From assembly GCA_944324855.1 (NCBI GenBank), contig CALUXY010000004.1:30018-94017 (forward strand): 64,000 nucleotides of DNA. Reading direction: 5' to 3'. The notes under the pieces were generated by a model. That model was not told the DNA's origin. It did no database searches and saw only the letters and a program-made list of their open reading frames with translations. Origin of the DNA: Candidatus Gastranaerophilales bacterium. GTDB lineage: Bacteria > Cyanobacteriota > Vampirovibrionia > Gastranaerophilales > Gastranaerophilaceae. The number at the start of each line of letters is the position of its first letter. The stretch's first letter is position 1. Below, in pieces: positions 61,869 to 64,000 of the stretch. A program made the position numbers and the translations under genes.

Positions 61869-62160
61869 TTTTGGGCTGCCTGAACGTACAATAAATGAAC
61901 TTATTGAGTATTTCAAAACAAAGCCTGAAATTGAGCAGGTGAAAATTTTTGGTTCACGTGCAAAAGGAACATATCGAAACGGTTCAGATATAGACTTTGC
62001 AATTTGGACAGATGAACACGAATATTTTTCAAGATTTTCCGGTGAGCTTGATGATTTGCCGACCCCTTATATGTTTGATGTAATTGATTACAAAACCTTA
62101 TCTCACGAAGGGATGAAAAACAGCATTGATAGAGATGGTGTTGTTTTTTATAAAAAATAG
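61861..62160 (+). CDS. MNT-domain nucleotidyltransferase antitoxin (MntA-like)
   Basis: A 99-residue minimal nucleotidyltransferase: VKIFGSRAKGTYRNGSDIDFAIW holds the GSxAxG...SDID catalytic motif of the DNA polymerase beta fold, and a third carboxylate occurs in YMFDVIDY. In type VII systems it transfers AMP to the HEPN toxin. An in-frame TTG one codon upstream is not needed. Order HEPN then MNT is the common one. Confidence 0.85.
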   Translation: MNNFGLPERTINELIEYFKTKPEIEQVKIFGSRAKGTYRNGSDIDFAIWTDEHEYFSRFSGELDDLPTPYMFDVIDYKTLSHEGMKNSIDRDGVVFYKK

Positions 62161-62515
62161 TACATTATCTAGTTTTATTTATATTATTTAATTTAATTAT
62201 GGGTAGTTCCATACCCTCCTGTCACACACTGATTTCAAAGCATTTGAGACTGTCGGTTGGGCATACTTGCCCAACAATGTCGCCAAGTCGGGGAGGGATA
62301 GTGATAAAACTTGATTCCGGAGTATTTACACCTTAATTTATTCTCATTCAGTAGTCATAATTCCAATCCAATTCATTTCCCCACCCCCACTTGCAAAATT
62401 TTAGAAAAAAGTGTATTATGTATAACATCAAATTATAAAGGTGTGCGAAGTTACTACTTTTATTACATTTATTAAAAATTATTAAGATTAATTGTTTAAA
62501 ATACATTTATTCTGC
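62161..62515. other. gene-free stretch upstream of rpoB
   Basis: No credible open frame. It contains the hairpin GTTGGGCA-TACT-TGCCCAAC at 62256-62275 (perfect 8-bp stem) within a larger CCCTCC...GGAGGG pairing, the right copy of the 17-bp repeat at 62385-62401, and otherwise AT-rich DNA. The hairpin may end transcription of the HEPN/MNT pair, though it has no good T run. Confidence 0.45.
62385..62401. repeat. 17-bp direct repeat, right copy
   Basis: Identical to 61413-61429; see that entry. Confidence 0.75.
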
Positions 62516-62543
62516 TTGACTCTGCTGCTTGAAGTAGTACGAT
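62516..62543 (+). promoter_or_regulatory. predicted promoter of rpoB
   Basis: TTGACT at 62516-62521 and TACGAT at 62538-62543, 16-base spacer. It leaves a leader of about 140 bases before the rpoB ATG, with a possible CAAAG/CTTTG stem and an AGGCT/AGCCT stem. Confidence 0.55.
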
Positions 62544-62687
62544 ATGGTAACATGCTCAAAGTGTGGGGTATTGTCATGCTTTGAATGGTAAATGTAGTGT
62601 CAGAGGCTATATTTATAAAGCGAAACAGCCTATATTAACCAATGTTTTTTTTAAGTACGTACATATATAGATAGACGAGGTAAATTA

Positions 62688-64000
62688 ATGTCGACAACAA
62701 AATACGCAAAAAGAGTCACTCCAATGGGTATTCCAGCTACCAAATTGGATTATTTGCCTGACTTAATTGACATTCAGAAGAAATCTTTTGAATGGTTCCT
62801 AAAGGAAGGATTGAAAGAGGAGTTATTAGCATTCAGCCCTGTTAAAGACTATACAGGACGTTTAGAATTACACTTCTTGCCGAATTACACTTTTGATAAT
62901 GCTAAATACACTATAGAAGAAGCAAGAATTCACGATGCTACTTATGCAAAACAGCTTCGTGTAATGGTTCGTTTAGTTAACCGTGACAGCGGTGAAATTA
63001 AAGAACAAGAAGTTTACATCGGTGATATCCCTACAATGACTGACAAAGGTACCTTCATTGTAAACGGTGCAGAACGTGTTATCGTATCTCAAATCGTACG
63101 TTCTCCTGGTGTTTATTTCAAACGTGAAGTATCACCTACCGGTAAACGTTTATATAACGCAACAATGATTCCAAACCGCGGTGCGTGGTTGAAAATCGAA
63201 ACAGATGCTAACGATTTAATCTACATGAAGATAGACAAGAACAGAAAAATCTTAGCTACAACTGTTTTAAAAGCTATGGGTATCACAGTTAACGAAATGG
63301 AATCTTTATTCACTCACTTTGATTTCTTAAAGAAAACTTTGGATAAAGATACAACAGAAACAACAGATGATGCTTTAATTGATTTATACAAAAAATTAAG
63401 ACCGGGTGACCCTGCATCAGCAGCAGGCGGACGTCAAATCTTAGAATCACGTTTCTTTGATGAAAAGAAATACGATATCGGACGTGTAGGCCGTTATAAA
63501 TTAAACAAAAAATTAAACTTAAACATTTCTAAGAACCAAAGAACATTAACTGTTCAAGATATCGTTGCATCAATCGAGTACTTAATCAACTTGACTTACG
63601 ATGAAGGAACATTGGATGATATCGACCACTTAGGAAACAGAAGAATCCGTTCAGTCGGTGAATTGTTACAAAACCAATTCAGAGTTGGTTTATCAAGAAT
63701 CGAAAGAATTGTTAAAGAAAGAATGACTCTTCAAGATTCAGAAACATTAACTCCGCTGAACTTATTGAATACAAAACCTCTTGTAGCTTCCCTGAAGGAA
63801 TTCTTCGGAAGTTCACAATTGTCACAGTTCATGGACCAAACCAATCCGTTGGCTGAATTAACTCACAAACGTCGTATTTCAGCTTTAGGGCCTGGCGGTT
63901 TGCAAAGAGAAAGAGCAGGATTTGCTGTTCGTGACATCCACCCTTCTCACTACGGTCGTATCTGTCCGGTAGAAACTCCGGAAGGTCCGAACGCAGGTTT
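62688..64000 (+). CDS. rpoB: DNA-directed RNA polymerase subunit beta, C-terminus cut by window edge
   Basis: Catalytic beta subunit of RNA polymerase. The first 437 codons are present, beginning [26 protein letters not shown] in sections matching the family. They include [24 protein letters not shown], the rifampicin region ([20 protein letters not shown] and [13 protein letters not shown]) with drug-contact residues in their sensitive form, and the following [14 protein letters not shown] lies 7 bases before the ATG. It has its own promoter and a 527-base gene-free upstream region instead of rplJ/rplL. Confidence 0.97.
   Translation, partial: MSTTKYAKRVTPMGIPATKLDYLPDLIDIQKKSFEWFLKEGLKEELLAFSPVKDYTGRLELHFLPNYTFDNAKYTIEEARIHDATYAKQLRVMVRLVNRDSGEIKEQEVYIGDIPTMTDKGTFIVNGAERVIVSQIVRSPGVYFKREVSPTGKRLYNATMIPNRGAWLKIETDANDLIYMKIDKNRKILATTVLKAMGITVNEMESLFTHFDFLKKTLDKDTTETTDDALIDLYKKLRPGDPASAAGGRQILESRFFDEKKYDIGRVGRYKLNKKLNLNISKNQRTLTVQDIVASIEYLINLTYDEGTLDDIDHLGNRRIRSVGELLQNQFRVGLSRIERIVKERMTLQDSETLTPLNLLNTKPLVASLKEFFGSSQLSQFMDQTNPLAELTHKRRISALGPGGLQRERAGFAVRDIHPSHYGRICPVETPEGPNAG

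Overview
The window is 64 kb of AT-rich, gene-dense bacterial chromosome holding about 60 genes. The organism looks like an anaerobic, Gram-negative, flagellated bacterium. It has pyruvate:ferredoxin oxidoreductase, a Kdo transferase for LPS, a dTDP-rhamnose pathway, diaminopimelate epimerase, the MEP-pathway enzyme Dxr and a fliF-fliG-fliH-fliI block, and it shows no photosynthesis or respiration genes. rpoB is not preceded by rplJ/rplL, as in the cyanobacterial lineage. Together with many lineage-specific proteins this suggests a non-photosynthetic cyanobacterial relative (Vampirovibrionia/Melainabacteria, order Gastranaerophilales). That assignment is inference; no 16S rRNA gene is present.

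Layout. 1-2.2 kb: rmlB (partial), a glycosyltransferase and rmlC for surface rhamnose. 2.3-5.1 kb: a YkgJ-type protein and two lineage-specific proteins. 5.1-8.7 kb: nifJ. 8.9-13.8 kb: flagellar MS-ring, switch and export-ATPase operon. 13.8-17.6 kb: CcdA/thioredoxin pair, a hypothetical protein, YjbQ and an amino-acid permease. 17.7-21 kb: an accessory block with a small tagged protein, an operator-rich intergenic region, a lysozyme-like lipoprotein and two tandem CX5R phosphatases. 21-25.2 kb: gyrB, adk, map. 25.3-33.2 kb: Ski2-like helicase, HTH protein, GH57 enzyme, aminotransferase, truB, rbfA. 33.4-36.3 kb: CpaE/TadZ-like protein, a probable ADP-ribosyltransferase and an unknown Cys-cluster protein. 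36.3-49.6 kb: housekeeping genes (lipA, lpd, radA, obgE, tsaD, ruvA, dxr, rpsF-ssb-rpsR, dapF) plus a 5'-nucleotidase-like protein. 49.7-50.3 kb: a gene-free element bounded by perfect 22-bp inverted repeats. 50.3-56.4 kb: waaA, an exported protein, rimP-nusA, ppiC, pepP, a SpoU methyltransferase. 56.4-62.2 kb: a toxin-antitoxin and regulator island interrupted by mnmE (two XRE repressors with a 38-bp palindrome, two ParDE-like modules with near-identical promoters, one HEPN/MNT pair). 62.7 kb to the end: the start of rpoB.

Three themes cut across the genes. First, about a dozen first-in-operon genes have a -10 hexamer exactly or nearly at -12 to -7 from the start codon and mostly no Shine-Dalgarno sequence, which predicts leaderless mRNAs; other genes have ordinary GGAG-type sites. 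Second, several unrelated proteins without signal peptides begin with an Asn/Ser-rich stretch and a short motif around a Phe (for example NIKF, GIHFG, TMSFG, NIRF). Third, accessory DNA is dense in short inverted repeats, hairpins and duplicated promoter segments. Family calls come from motif recognition by eye; no database search was run.
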